Positions 1-28,295 of a DNA stretch of 64,000 nucleotides are shown here, one piece after another. Below the pieces are notes generated by a model that was not told the DNA's origin, searched no databases, and was given only the letters and a program-made list of their open reading frames with translations. The DNA is from Brachyhypopomus gauderio. Lineage: Eukaryota; Chordata; Actinopteri; Gymnotiformes; Hypopomidae. The stretch covers positions 14,113,858-14,177,857 of the forward strand of contig NC_135218.1 of assembly GCF_052324685.1 (NCBI RefSeq), read 5' to 3'. Positions within the stretch are counted from its first letter, which is position 1. Each line of letters starts with the position of its first letter. A program made the position numbers and the translations under genes.

Positions 1-651
1 CATGAAGAAGAGCTTGGAACGTGATAGGACATGGCATGTGCATTCCCCCAGTGAGAGTCACGTTGGTCCGATCCACCACATGATGGCCCATAGTAGCATG
101 AACATGTGTCCAGGTAGAAACCATGCTGGGCTAAAGTTGTAGGGATGGAGTGCAGAGAGTGGGGTTGCTCCAAACTGCTCACACCTGGACTGTTCCTCTC
201 CAACAAAGAAGAGGAGCGGACTTCACTCCAGTCTGTGCGGTAATCTCCCGACACTAGGCAGGACGGATTGCTGCCCCTGGAGTATCCCCCCACGAAGCTG
301 CTGTATGAGCCGGGCTGTAGCCAGTCCTTACTGCGGGGCTCCTGGGTGCTGAAACAACCCTCCACCTGGCTGGGGAAGGGGGTCTGAGGACTGTACCCTG
401 ACGGGAGGCCCAGGGGAGGCTGGTAGGGGATGTAGCTGGACTGGCCATCACTACTTATGCTGCTGCAGGAGTCGCCATGAGCAACCATTCTGCCGTGAGA
501 CGACTTGTTCCTAGGCAACGAGCAGTCAGCTGGAGGTCCAATGCTGCTTGCTTCAGGGCCCGGCCTGGAGTGTGGGAGGGTCTCCTCAGTGTCACTTTTA
601 CTCATTCTCTTTTCTTCCTCCTCTTCGACGTTGAATGATGGAAAATTGCAG
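1..651 (-). CDS. Partial unrecognised Ser/Pro/Tyr-rich protein, 3' part off the window
   Basis: An open frame runs on the minus strand from 651 to the left edge with no stop. A plausible splice acceptor (CCCTTAG) ends at 652, and an ATG with A at -3 lies at 605-603, so either this is the first coding exon (start at 605) or an internal exon whose frame is already open at 651. From the ATG it encodes about 201 residues and is still open. The product is rich in Ser, Pro, Gly, Tyr and Gln, with no membrane segment and no domain I recognise; short landmarks are SDTEETLPHSRPG near the start and FYLDTCSCYYGPSC near the left edge. The composition suggests a disordered activation-type region, as in transcription factors or coactivators; this is inference. 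It is not an overlap of a better frame. I could not assign a family. Confidence 0.6.
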
Positions 652-1414
652 CTAAGGGATTGAGAAATGTTCCTGAGGACTGACAAAAAATAGCTTCCGC
701 ATAATCGCATCATGTAATTAAATGTCTAAAAGAAAGGTCATCCATGTAAAACATGCTTCTAGTATTGAGTTAAAGTTTCAGTTTCTTCTGAACCCCATCC
801 CATGTGTTAACTTGATGACAATGAATTGGTGGTGTAGTAAATGGTAAAGATGTTATAAGGCTTAAAATGTTTACCAGTTGTCACAGTGAGACTACATTAG
901 TGCATTAGCAGCAGTGCAACACTCTCTCCTAAAAATAAGCAGATCTTAATCCAGAGGGAATAAACTGACTCTACCTATGAGAAGTAAAGGAGTAGTGCAG
1001 ACTCTTCAACATCGTTCTGTGGATAACAAATGGGCTGACTTCATCTCAAGGCCTTCGTGTGTACAGAGACCTACAAGTAAATACCCATATTTATACATGA
1101 CATGCATATCCATATAGCTTTCTAAAATAGAGATGTAAAGTATTTAATTTTTTTTATCGCAATGAAGAATTTTGCAACACTGGTATCACATAATGCTGCA
1201 GTTAGAAAATAAACACTTTTCCTTCTTTAAACTGCGAAGCACATCGACCACACGTGTAGCATTTATTAATAAACGTTCAGTAATATGAAGATTCTCCAGA
1301 AGAGTGACCTGTTAGCACCCCAGTGGGACACAAATGAGTGTGCTGCTTTGCATAGATAAAGCCGTGTCCTTCTTTCTCTGTGCATCCTGACCAATATCGG
1401 ATGTTATTGTTTGG

Positions 1415-1440
1415 TTTTGACGAATTAAAATTCGTCAAAA
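1415..1440. repeat. Perfect inverted repeat, 12-bp arms
   Basis: Arms TTTTGACGAATT and AATTCGTCAAAA are separated by two A residues. It is followed by a further A run. The arms are not purely AT, so this is not simple low complexity. Function unknown. Confidence 0.7.
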
Positions 1441-2490
1441 AAAATCGTTAGTTGTGTTATGTTTGTTTTTCATTTTGGTTATGCAAACTTTAGCAAACGT
1501 TGTATTTGTTACAAACTTTATATTTGTAATAATGCACACATTTTAAACTGTTTATATTAAGTGTTAATTGGCAGAAAGCATTTACAGGGCGTTAATGAAA
1601 ACTGATGAGTGAGTTGGATAAGGAGGGGATTTTTCTACCAATGTTTAGCACTATTTGTCGTGTGCAATATAATTTCTACAGATTAAGCGGAATTTGCGTT
1701 TAGTACCGTGGAAACCCAACTGACTGAGATGATAGACGCAGTCACTATCACAGTTCTTTAGGGCCAGAGATCTGCTGGTACCCTGAACCCCACTCTGAAT
1801 ACCAGTTCCAACACCTGTAAGAACTGGGAAACACCCAGTGAAGCCGCTTTCGGACTTGAAGAGGAAAATAATCTTTACTTCTTAACTCTTTACTTCTTTA
1901 TTCCCACGAAACCGTAACATTACGAATCATAATGTTTAACACAAAACCAGATAAGCCTATGTTATTTGAGAGCATGATGAAACCTGTGCGAATAAAGTCT
2001 GAATAAAATCACACTTAGACAAACGGGCAAGAAAATCTGACCAATTCACCTAGATGTCTCTAAGCAATCCGTAATGAAATCGTTTGTTTCTCTGGACTAC
2101 ACTTGCCCTATAACTTTACCTAAACTGGATAAAACAGTGGATAAAACTTACATTTGTTTTCCAAACGCCAAACCTTTGTGGAATAATCCACGACGACGCT
2201 TGGACCAATATTAAAGGTAAGATGTTTCGTACGAATATAGAGCAGCACGTGTCGGCCTCGTCAAGTTTCACTAACTCAGTTCAGTCGGTCCGCCTACTTT
2301 CTCAAGCAGAAAGTCCCCAAGCACTGGTGACTGTACATGTACGTAGAAACCGGAGTTTTTCCACACTGTAGTTGAATGCATTATCTTCCTTTTTTGTTCC
2401 GGATGTAAATTTACGAAACATGAATTAATGACTTATGAATGAAAACTTGACAGGTGGTATACATGAGATACATGAGAATTATATTATAGC

Positions 2491-2494
<4 letters not shown>

Positions 2495-2572
<78 letters not shown>
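2495..2572. repeat. (TA)n microsatellite
   Basis: About 39 uninterrupted TA units. It abuts the end of a Tc1-like element; Tc1/mariner elements insert at TA, so a TA array is a natural target. Confidence 0.95.
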
Positions 2573-2573
<1 letters not shown>

Positions 2574-2752
2574 TGCTCAAAAAAATAAAGGGAACACTAA
2601 AATAACATCCTAGATCTCAATTAATAAAATGTTTTGAAATCTTTAATTTCTACCTGTTGTCTGTTCTATTTGCACAAGAGCAGATGATGAAATTGATTCA
2701 CAATCAGTTTTGCTTCCTATCTGAACATGAAGTGTGGATGACTTGAAGTTAC
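2573..2752. mobile_element. Tc1-like element, terminal fragment or short internal-deletion derivative
   Basis: The segment begins CTGCTCAAAAAAATAAAGGG and continues into GAACACT, which I recognise as the terminus of a Tc1-like family common in fish genomes. Only one terminus is clear; the far side fades into TA/CA repeats near 2755, so the matching inverted end is missing or unrecognised. No transposase reading frame remains. Confidence 0.65.
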
Positions 2753-3489
2753 ATTATATATATATACACATATATACACACACATACATACACGCACACA
2801 CACACTCACATTTTACATCTTAAGCTTCTGGACATTAAGGATGACTGAAGGGAAACGCAGTCATGGGGAGATTGATGACAGGATACGGTGGAAATGCTGA
2901 TGTGCATTTACAAGTGACAGTTTTGAGGTTGGAACATTTTGAGCATTTACAAGTCCGGAAATAAAAGTAAGATATTTTTTCTCCCTTGATAGCAATCACA
3001 GTAGTCACTGTATATGTCCAAACAGCACAGATGATACAAATTGCAAATTTGCGCAGTGTTTCATAATTAAGTAATAGAAAATACACGTACCACTTTATAA
3101 TCTAATCTTTAAAACGATTTAACAACTAGACAGTAACAATGTCTATTATGTCGATTAAGGTTTTTCGACACACTTCAGTGAAGTTAAGGATGCTGTAGAG
3201 AGAACAGAGTTCATTCGTCATGTTGTCAGGACAACCTTAGGAAGTGAACATCTTGGCAAAAGACCAAGAGTAAAGGTAGGGGCACTCCACTGTCGTACGT
3301 GTGTCTCCCTGGGTATTCACACCTATACTTTTTTTTTTTTTTTTTTACACGGCTGTCTCAGGCATAAAAGTATGCAAAAAGGTCTGTAAATGAAATACAT
3401 TATGAATAATAATACAAAGAATGATCAGAGCAGACAATCACTCAATATAAATAGAAAAAAATCAGATCCTTTAAATTGATATATATTTT

Positions 3490-3495
3490 TTTATT
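3490..3495 (-). terminator. chd1l: Likely poly(A) signal of chd1l (AATAAA)
   Basis: TTTATT on the plus strand reads AATAAA on the minus strand, about 120 bases past the chd1l stop codon. The region is A/T-rich, so chance occurrence is possible. Confidence 0.5.
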
Positions 3496-3612
3496 ATTAT
3501 TTCCACTTATATTACAAAGTCAATGTGTCATGTAATGTAGAAAATCATAGGAGATGTTGTACAAGACAGACAGGGAAATATTATTACAAAAAGTAGGAAA
3601 TAAACAGTCATA

Positions 3613-19126
<15,514 letters not shown>

Positions 19127-19218
19127 TTTTGTTTCCTAAAATTCCAACTGCTCTAATTATATTAAAAAACCTGAAGTTGCATGTGAAGAACTTTGTTTAT
19201 TGGACACCACACGCGCTT

Positions 19219-19230
19219 ATTTCCGGAAAT
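19219..19230. promoter_or_regulatory. chd1l: Palindromic ETS-type site upstream of chd1l
   Basis: ATTTCCGGAAAT, a perfect 12-bp palindrome containing CCGGAA on both strands, lies 93 bases upstream of the chd1l ATG. A CCAAT motif follows at 19245-19249 (reading ATTGG in the chd1l direction). ETS and NF-Y sites are typical of TATA-less housekeeping promoters; use here is inferred. Confidence 0.5.
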
Positions 19231-19338
19231 GGACCTGAAATTATCCAATGACCATTTAAGTTCATATCACGTGTCTTATGAAATGTGTTGTATTTCAAAA
19301 TAAAAGATAGGAGATAGTTGAACAAAAAAGCGTAGTAA

Positions 19339-19344
19339 TTTATT
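19339..19344 (-). terminator. sft2d2: Likely poly(A) signal of sft2d2 (AATAAA)
   Basis: AATAAA on the minus strand, about 420 bases past the sft2d2 stop and 213 bases before the chd1l start codon. This implies an unusually short gap between the two transcripts. Confidence 0.5.
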
Positions 19345-19766
19345 TAACGCTGGCAGATACAAATTCACTATGACAATAAATATACTCCATGACCTAGTAT
19401 TTATTCTGAGAATGTATTTTTAAAAACTTCATAAATCAGAACAAAAATAGTGCAACATAGCTACAAATAATATGTACAACAACACAGTGGCCTGTTGACA
19501 TAGCCCTTCATGAGGCCCAAATACCCACAAACTTCATTTCCCCAAAGTGATCTTTAGTTTCAAGATACAAACAAAATTACAAAAATAAAACATGTTTACC
19601 AATGACACTTTAGCTGTACCACACTGCTCCCAGTTCATATGTGAAGGGCTCATCTTATATTAAAAACTGTAGATACAGTCAATAAGCTGTAAACCACTGG
19701 ATCCAACATCAAGACAAATCTTGTGCTGAGGAGCCTTGAGGAAAAGTAAACTATGCCAAGGGTTCT

Positions 19767-21778
19767 TCACTTGGTACACATGGTGCATGCCATGGAAAAA
19801 AACTTCAGAATGGCATCCCTGGTGAACACAGAGACACAATAAATGGAATGTTGGTGTGGGGTTTGAGTGATCAGAATTTCAGATTATTAAGTCCTCTTCA
19901 ATATAAAATATTCCACATTAAATGTTATATCTCCATTTTCATTCATTTGATAATGATAATGCCCTGTGAATGAGTATGACTGTGATTCAGAATTGAACAC
20001 ACCTTGCAAATGGGATGTATGAGAGTCCATACCTGTGAGCATGAAAAAAGCACAAGGGAATAATTTATAGTAAATATAATAGTTTCAACTACAGCAACCA
20101 TTAAACTTTATATATTGCATGTTACCAGCAGGTTTTTGCAGTCCTTACCAAGTAAATGCGAGGGCTTGCAAAATAACAAACAGCAAACTCAGTGCAAATA
20201 TCTTCCACTGTGAAAGACATTTTAAAAAGTGTATTTAGGTTTGTTAGGAATTGATGGAATAAGTTAAGCTTTGTTTGTTACCTTCCATTGAGATTACTTT
20301 TAAGTTTAAAGTTAGGATCAGTTCACAGTGGTATATGCAATTGCTTAAATAACTTACCCAAAAGGTTGCACACAGAGTAAGCACCAGGCATGTCTATGGG
20401 GGTAAAATCAAATTTAAAAATGACTAGTTTTTAAGAACTAATTAGTTGACTAGTTATTTAAAAAACGTACAGCGTGTCAGCAATTGAAGTCACACAGAAT
20501 AATCTTCTCACTAAGCTTTTACAAGCAGGTGCAGTGACTTTTGTAAAGGAATAATAACATCAGAGTTTCATCTTGTTTACCTGGATTTGATCGAACAGTA
20601 TTTGCATGTAATAATTTGATGCAAAATTGAAAATGTGATAAATGTAAATAATTGAACTTCGAGCATTCAGAAAAAGGTTCAAATATGAGGAAAGGCAAAA
20701 TACAGAACATATTCGGGAAAATACAGAAAACTGCAAACACATTCATGAACATAAAACATTCTTTGTAAGCAGCAAAACAGGTTAAAATAATAGCAATGGT
20801 AAAATCCACTTACTATCATGACAGTTGTTGCGAAGGCTCTGGTTTTATCGCACATCCTCTTCACCTGTTTCACAGGTCCCATTAGAAATAAAGTGCTGTA
20901 GGTGTGATCACATTCCACCAATCAGTGGTTACAAATCGGAAGATATCACCTCAAACCTTATTTCTAGTATTATTAGTAACTTGAATCTATAAAAGTGGAC
21001 ACTCACCTCATTATAGCGCAAACATTCCCGAATGTGTAAAAGACAATGAAGAGAATCATGCCTACCCTGGGAATGAACAGACAGCACACTCCCTAGTTCA
21101 GATAATAAATGAGAAAAATAAGGACAGACCCAGAACAAGTAATAAGTTTTCTTCTTCTTTTTTGTTTGTTTTAAACAAAAAATACACGTAAATACACGTG
21201 TTCCCCTATAGGTATGAATAGTGCATTCCTATTAGTTACATTCCTCATAGCTGGTCGGACCGGTGACACAGCTCTGCCTCTTTGCAACAAAAATCCTCCA
21301 GGAAGTTTTAAAGTCGTAAAGTACAATTCAAACTTCACGTTTATCTCCCCAAGAAGCTTATTTTAAAACAATAAACGCTCAAACTGATTAAAAATACCAA
21401 CCAGGACGGAACAAACTAATCCTATGACCATACAAATAACGAATCCTTTCACACGTGTGCCCCATCCCAACGTAGAGGCTTCATTCGCCGCCTGGAAGTG
21501 AGAGGTGACATGTCCACATCATGCTGTAGTGGTGCCATAAAGTCTTCCATAAAGAACATTTATAACAACGTCACACTCTTAACAATGTCGTATAAATCCG
21601 TTAAAAAATCTTGGAAACACTTAATGTAATTTTCTCCATTAGCCCACGCAAACGTGTTGACGTGGAGCAGCGATTACAATTCAGTGAGCTTGTAAAGAGA
21701 AGTTAACTTTACCTGAAGTATTGTGCGATTGTCGTTGGTTTCATCACGACCACTCAGAAATGCCCTTAATTTATCCAT
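19767..21778 (-). CDS. sft2d2: SFT2 domain protein, SFT2D2 type, complete
   Basis: Small four-pass membrane protein of the SFT2 family, linked by the yeast homologue to fusion of endosome-derived vesicles with the Golgi. Coding exons: 21778-21713, 21491-21402, 21092-21007, 20895-20814, 20393-20358, 20207-20149, 20032-20003, 19818-19767; 501 nt, 166 residues (human SFT2D2 has 160), all GT-AG and one frame. Landmarks: start MDKLRAFLSG; LGWGTRVKGF before the first membrane segment; FLMGPVKQVKRM, the family signature loop between segments; YGLSYIPFARDA near the end. The LGWGTRVKGF block resembles SFT2D2 more than SFT2D1, so the paralogue call is likely but not proven. The start ATG has G at +4. 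It lies head to tail between tmem45a and chd1l. Confidence 0.93.
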
Positions 21779-22103
21779 AGGCAAACGCCAAACCTGCTTA
21801 TTAACTTTATGGCTTAGTTTCCAGTGAGTCCCTGTAAATTTTCATGGGTCCACAGCCAGATGTGTCTCGTAAAGTACCTGAAAACACTACAAATGTATTA
21901 TCAACGTAGCGCCACACAGTGGTAAGTGTCGTATTAACCGAATTGCCTTCCTGTGATTATTCTATCACAATTCTGTAAAATAGTAGTAGTTCGATATAAT
22001 GTCCGACATGCCCCTGACCATTTCAGTTGGTAAAATAGTTTTCGGCAACACAACATTTATTTAGCAATTGTACAGTACAATGATAAGAACATAACCAAAA
22101 TAA

Positions 22104-22109
22104 TTTATT
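22104..22109 (-). terminator. tmem45a: Candidate poly(A) signal of tmem45a
   Basis: AATAAA on the minus strand about 880 bases past the tmem45a stop; a second AATAAA lies at 22061-22056. Either would give a long 3' UTR ending about 300 bases before the sft2d2 start. Confidence 0.3.
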
Positions 22110-22984
22110 AAACACAAAATCTAAATAATACAGAACTCACTTCCAAAAGATACCGAAAATGTAATTCTAGCAAACTAAAAACGCATGCAGAATAATGAAA
22201 AAATAATGAGGCACATACCATCAACAGTTACAGACAAAACAGTATCTATAACTTAAGTCATTAAAAAAAACTTTAAAATGTCCATTACATTTACTAAATA
22301 TACTAATAAATGATAATAAATACAAAAATGCTGTAATTCAAGGTTCTTCCCAGATTGCACACAGTTTCTTCTCAAAGTAACTAATACATAAAGCAAATGT
22401 AACAGTACAACTCCAGCATCTGGCCAGTGAACCTCCACATGTTTTTTTTTTTTTTTTTGCAATAGAAAATCTCTAAGGCAGCCCTGGATATGCAAAACAT
22501 AAATAAAAATGTTAGCTAAGGCCATCATTTACATACAATTTTTATGGAGCTCTTTCCTTGCATATCAGAGGCCTACCTAAAGTACTCAAGATGTGTCATC
22601 TTAATACATTAGAGTCACAGGTGATGTCATATCAAAGAATACAGTAAAAAGTCTAAGCAGTACATGAAAATAATATGTAACTCATTTATATGGCTTCTGT
22701 AACCAAAAATCTCAAAATATACATTGTGTTTTCTAAGCAAAATGACTGCATCAGAGAGATGTCCATACATTAACAGTAGAAAGAGGCAGTAGAATTAAGA
22801 CACATAAAAGTGGGATATGGTGTTTAAAGAAGAGAATGCACCATATTTGGATATAGCATTATGGCACCAATAGTGGGATCCTGGGATCCAGTATGGCATG
22901 ACAGGCCTACGCACTGAAGACTGCCACCGTTTTTAATAATGTGGCTCCAAGGTCAGCAGATGAGTGCATATGGGTGTCAAACAC

Positions 22985-25039
22985 TTATAAAATCTCATCT
23001 TCAGACTCTCCTTCTCTTTCTCGTGGTTTCAGAAGACCCATCTCCATAGGTGGCATTCTCCGGAGCTTAGACCGAACCACACTAGGGAAGAGAATCAGTA
23101 TTAACTGGTATTCAGTCCAGTTCCAAGTGATCCAAGTGAATAAATTGGGACCTCTGTGAATAATTTGCCTTTACATAACATATGAGGACAGTATTATGTG
23201 CATAATAGATGTGTGCGTTTGTATTGTGCAGTGTATATGTGAATTTAGTGGATGCATTGGATGCCCAAGATGACATTAATCCATGGCAGGCTGAACTCCT
23301 GCCAATAATAAACGGTCAAAGCTAGAATGTGAGAATCTGAGCTCACCAAAGAACAGCGCTGTGTGTCACGGCCACCGTGAGCAGGGCAAAGGCGAGATGC
23401 CAGCTGTAACACATGGTAATGAACATCATGTTGTTGTGGTCTGACAAATCCCACTTTACCTCACTGGGTGGGTACAGCACAAAGGCGATCTGCATAAAAG
23501 GACAGATGGCAGGAAACAGTGTTATCAACACAACAAGCTGATTACAAAGGCTTACACATATGTGCAGGCTTCAACGCTTCCCTTCACACTCGTGGAAAGT
23601 GACCCTGGAGATTGTGCTTCTCTCTTCTGAAATGCTATCCCTGTTCTTCCAAGTGGTATTACAAAAAAACTGACAACTCAAGTGTTATCAGTCTTATTAA
23701 CATTTTGTTTTATAAGGATTTGGATAGCTAAATAAGATAATCCTTGATTTTGCAACAACACAGTGAAATGCTTCAGTGACGATTTCTGTCTTACCCATGA
23801 TTACCTAAAAAAGAAATCCACTTAATATTTCATGTGATATACATTTTGTAGTCAACACACACACTTTAATGCTAAGCTACATTTGTATAAGGCTGCATCT
23901 TCCTGTGCTCCTACACGCTGGTCGACTCCAGTACCATGGAATTTTGGGATGTGCATCAGGACGACATTGTGAAACACCCCATGTGAAACATGGAAAAAGT
24001 TCATGAGAACACACAACCTGAGGTAGAGTGGTGAGACACACACACACACACCTGCCAGAACCAGCTGCCCTGCAGCACACAGAGGGTGGCCCGCAAGAGC
24101 TCCAGGAGTATGTTTCCCCTGTTGAAGGTCTCCAGGAGGCAGGTGAGAGCGCCTCCAAAGGCCGCATACAGCAGGAGAATGTGCACGTGGACATCTAGCA
24201 TGTCTCTCCCGTGGAGGTGATAGAGGAATAAGAACCCTGCAAGCAGTCAAATGTCTAGTTTAGTAACGCAAGGTTTCGTCCTGCATGAATCTGGTCATGC
24301 AGCAAATTGTGTTATGCAGTCCAGCGCCCACCTTCATTAAAGAAAGCCAGGCCCAGTAGCAGGCGGTCCAGGGCCAGGGGCGCTGCGTCGGTGCTGTGGA
24401 CCGTGAGGGTGGTGGCCCCTGCCAGCGCGAAGAACAGGTACATGGTTGTGTGCTGCCAGTTCATCAGTTTGTCCCAGTGCTCGGTGGAGGAGTCGTACAG
24501 GTGGAGCTTTGGCCCACCTGCTGCAAACTGCTCTCCTAACATCCCTGTAAGAGCGGGTCAGACGTGTAGTGTTAGGAACAAAGGTAGATCTGATCTGATG
24601 TCAGGATCATTATGAAATGTTTTGATGCCAGGAATCCATGAAATATTACAGTAATAGCAGCAGTTCATGGGAGCAGTAAACAAAGAAATATTTGCATAAG
24701 GGTCACAATATTGTTTGTCTGGATACAAGGTGGTAAAGCAACTGTGGCGGATGTGTCATAACCACGAATGATCTGAAGAACACACAGACGAGGCGTGCAT
24801 CTGTTTAATCTGAAATGTATGCAAGCGTGCGAGTCTAGCTTACCAATAACGGAGAAGGAGAGCATTACGGCTCCCTCGACGATTTCAAGGCGGTGTTGGG
24901 AGGCGCGGGTGGCGAGCCTTCCTGCACCAGCACTCTTGTTCCTGCGGGTGGTGTACCACAGCGAGTGCTTCACTGCCCACCACAAGCCAGCGATCAGAAA
25001 GAAACTGCCTGGTAGAGCGTGGCCCTTAAAATTCCCCAT
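22985..25039 (-). CDS. tmem45a: TMEM45A-like multipass membrane protein, complete
   Basis: Member of the TMEM45 (DUF716) family; multipass protein of Golgi/endolysosomal membranes with poorly defined biochemistry. Coding exons: 25039-24844, 24544-24332, 24236-24052, 23489-23347, 23081-22985; 834 nt, 277 residues (human TMEM45A/B about 275), all GT-AG, one frame. Landmarks: start MGNFKGHALPGSFF; HRLEIVEGAVML; HWDKLMNWQHTTMYLFF; HGRDMLDVHVH; LLELLRATLCVLQGSWFWQ; IAFVLYPPSE; an acidic tail ending GESEDEIL. Several hydrophobic segments are evident. The A rather than B assignment rests on the neighbouring lnp1-like gene, as at human 3q12. Upstream AG at -16 implies a separate noncoding first exon. 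Confidence 0.92.
24036..24051. repeat. Short (CA)8 array starting at the tmem45a exon 3 donor
   Basis: On the transcribed strand exon 3 ends TGGCAG and the intron begins GTGTGTGTGTGTGTGT, so the donor GT is the first unit of a GT array. Confidence 0.9.
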
Positions 25040-28000
25040 GTCGTCTCATAGGTCCTGAAATTGCAACAAGTTATGAGATGCAACTTATTCCTCAGCGTTC
25101 TCCCCATCACTTTACAAATCTCCCTGGGTTGGTAAACCTAATATGAGATTTTTCATGCTCCTCAAGGTCAGACTGAACCAGGGCCATGAAGATGTGGGAA
25201 TGTGTTTCTGTCCATTTCTCCATTTTATAGTGAGATGAGCTTAAATGTACACATGAAAGAGACATTACAGTGATAATGAAAACATGACAGCCCAATAGAA
25301 TCCATTTACTTCACCAGCGTTCATATTTTTGTTTAACAGCACCCTCTAGTGGCCAAACTGCACCAGCCAACGTACAAAGCAAGAACAATATTTTCCTCAT
25401 TCAAAATCCTGTGAATTCTCAATTTTCACAGCTGCTCTCAACAAGCAGTTGTCCCTAAAAGCAGGGGTTATAGTTAAAGGAAGATCAATATATTTTATAT
25501 AGCAGAGCACCATACATATATCAATCAGCCTTCAATGTATGGAAATCCCACAGGACCTTTGGATTGTGTGATTGCTATATTGTGTGTTTTTCTTTATTTC
25601 GTCAAATACCGTATAGTGTCAAAACAAGCTTCTCCAACTGGTTCAATTTCATTTCAGCTACTAAATTCTTTCAGTAGCTACTTGGACAAAGTATAATAAA
25701 TATTGTGCCTGTTTTGAAAGATGTATGATAATACTTTAATAATCTTCTGGTTATTATTTTTTGCTTTCCAAGATTAGGGATTATTTTGATATCTCCTGAA
25801 TACAGGTTTGAATCCCCTCTTTGATTGCTGTCGGCAGGTTCCCCGACTAAGCATCGTCCAGGATGTGGCGCCATCGCCATGGAAACCAGATGGCCTAAGC
25901 GACTCTACAACGAAGGGCGAGTATGCCGTCTGATTGGCTGGCGTGCTTGCGCTTATTTATAGTCGCATCTTTCATAGAAGCGCAGTGGCTCCAATATCAA
26001 TAGAGTCTATATCAAAAGAAGGAAACAAGATATTTTTAATCCGTCGTGACTTTCATCTCGGGTCATTTAATAATAAATATAAATGTAAGGACACCCAATC
26101 CCAGAAATTAACAGGACTTCACGTTAGTATAGCTTTATTTCATATTATGTTAAATCACACAGAATGATGTGAACTATATGCTACATCTGTCCAACATAAC
26201 CTCCATAAAGGGTTGGGGGTTTTCCCCTTTGTTACAGTGAAAACGTTACATTATGTAGACCTAAAACAAACTGCCCGACGCAAATAAATAGCTTGGAGAA
26301 AGGTTTACTTTTCACGTACCGATGACAGATTACACTAAAACTTTAGCAGACCCCGGTTGGTCTGGATGATCCAACAACGTTTCATGACTGAAGCGGATTT
26401 AAATAAAGTGATCTTGTGTTGAGATGTTTTGATTAGGTCCTGAGTGGTCTGATAAAAAATCAAAACACAAGGCGAAGCTGCCCAGCTGAGCGTGTTCATA
26501 CACTCATACACTCAGATTTCTCTTGCTCATCGCTCCTCAATTTCATGCCCAAGAGTTTGAGAAGTTTACAAAAGTCGTTCCGAACTCGTAAACAAATTTT
26601 CTTGACAAAAACAAACAATAAACCAAACAACCCATCCAACAACAGGTTTTCAATCACTAAAATACAAGAACTCGCATTTAGAACTATTAAATCCTGTAAA
26701 TAAAAAGCCGGACTATGTGGCGTTTGATTATTTTTTTTTTTTTACTTACCTTACAACCAAGCGGGGCGGCTATTTGTTAAATAACCGGAGTACAGACTAC
26801 AGAGAAACTGCCTCCCTCGCATTTGAAATGAAAACTCTTAAATGATAATTAACTCCTCTATGTACTGAAGCATCTTACAGAACCAAAGTTAGATAAAACG
26901 CTGTCATATCCTTTCCGCTAGATGTCTAGTTAAACCCTCCGTGTTAAAATCTCGTCACATTTCCAGCTGTTTTCCCAACTAGCTTTTCTTAAGGACTCTT
27001 TTACGGGAATGTCGAGGGACCCTCCCGTATAAGTCAGAGATTGGTTTAAATCCCTAAGCAAACGTCATTCTTTTCCATTTTGATTGGTTAGTCGCCCCTT
27101 CAATCAAGGACTTGTACGAATTCCACGTGTGCATTTCTACCCGCCTGCTACGGGATTAAGTACTTTGAGATATGGAAACCGCTATTCGGGCTAATAATTC
27201 AACCCTATCCCCCCGCCATAGCTGCTGGAAACTTATACGAATCGCTTATTCAGAACCTCGTCCTGCTGTTTTTAGATCTCCCATTAACTCACAGTTATGA
27301 GGAATCAAATTTCCCACTCGAAAACGGTCGTCAAATGACTGGATAATGGCTGGATAACTGTGTGTGTGTGTTTCTTTTTGACCTGTACTTTATTAACAGA
27401 GTCAGTCAGAGGTAAAGATTGTTCTGTATAAAACTAGAAAGCCGAATTTTAAAATATGTTTTGCTGGATTTGTAATTATAGGGCGGGACTAGAAATGTGG
27501 TGTTTGTGTACGTGCACGAAGTCACGCTTCTCACAACATATTTTGCAAGGACAAAAGGAGCCCGGCGAACGTGCCCGAACCGGGCCGCTTTGGGGCAGAT
27601 TCGGGCTTTTCGAACTCCTGAATCAATGTACACAAAACGGCTGTGCCGCTGACCATGGGTTTTATTACCCCATTTGACAGTGGCTGGCGTTCAGGGGAAA
27701 TAACCTAGAGTTAAATGGAAATTAAATTCACATACCATATACAAAGTAAACAAATTGTATGAATTTAATCTATGAATGATACCACTTAATAATTTCATAA
27801 TTTCGAAAATATTTACAGTCGTAAATTGGGGTGGGGTCACTACTTCGCAGGAAGTAAAGAAAGATTAAAAACTAAACAAGGAGGAACTGCCATCAGAGCA
27901 AGCAAATGTTTACATTGTCTGCATTAAAACAGTTATTCAGAGGAAAAGATGAAGAGAGAAAGGAGATGGCAGGGCAGCACATATCTACAGAAGGTCGCAT

Positions 28001-28295
28001 TTATGACCTAGGGTTATAGGGTTAGTGCATTATGTGCACAAAGCTGCCATATTTCAGGCAACCGTTGTACAGACCAGTATAGACCACACAGAAGATGTAG
28101 ACATATTTACAGTCTAGATACCGGCTCATACACATCCTACACAAATAATGTGAACATAAATTACCACAACATGATAGTGAACCACCTCAAAACAGTGATA
28201 CAGGAGCCAACATTTACCATACTGAGCAATGACTCATTTTCACCGAAAGTTGGAATGTACATCTTCTCTTGCATCTTAGATCTTCCCATGATGCC
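25040..28295. other. Intergenic region between lnp1-like gene and tmem45a
   Basis: Holds the presumed 5' noncoding exon and promoter of tmem45a (about 26750-27090) and the 3' UTR of the lnp1-like gene (below 28296). Otherwise AT-rich unique sequence without a convincing gene, large repeat or RNA gene. Confidence 0.6.
26750..27090 (-). promoter_or_regulatory. tmem45a: Possible first noncoding exon and promoter of tmem45a
   Basis: A strong donor (GTTGTAAG/GTAAGTA) lies at 26750/26749 on the minus strand, and the tmem45a start exon has an acceptor shortly before its ATG. Two inverted CCAAT boxes at 27040-27044 and 27083-27087, 43 bases apart, lie where a promoter would be. The start site itself cannot be seen. 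Confidence 0.35.

Larger units (their letters stand above)
652..3489. other. Intergenic stretch with repeats, no gene seen
   Basis: AT-rich spacer between the left partial gene and the chd1l 3' end. It holds a 26-bp perfect hairpin (1415-1440), a TA microsatellite (2495-2572), a Tc1-like terminal fragment (about 2573-2752), a CA-rich tract near 2765-2810 and a T run near 3330-3346. Upstream noncoding exons of the left gene may lie here, but I cannot place them. Confidence 0.6.
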
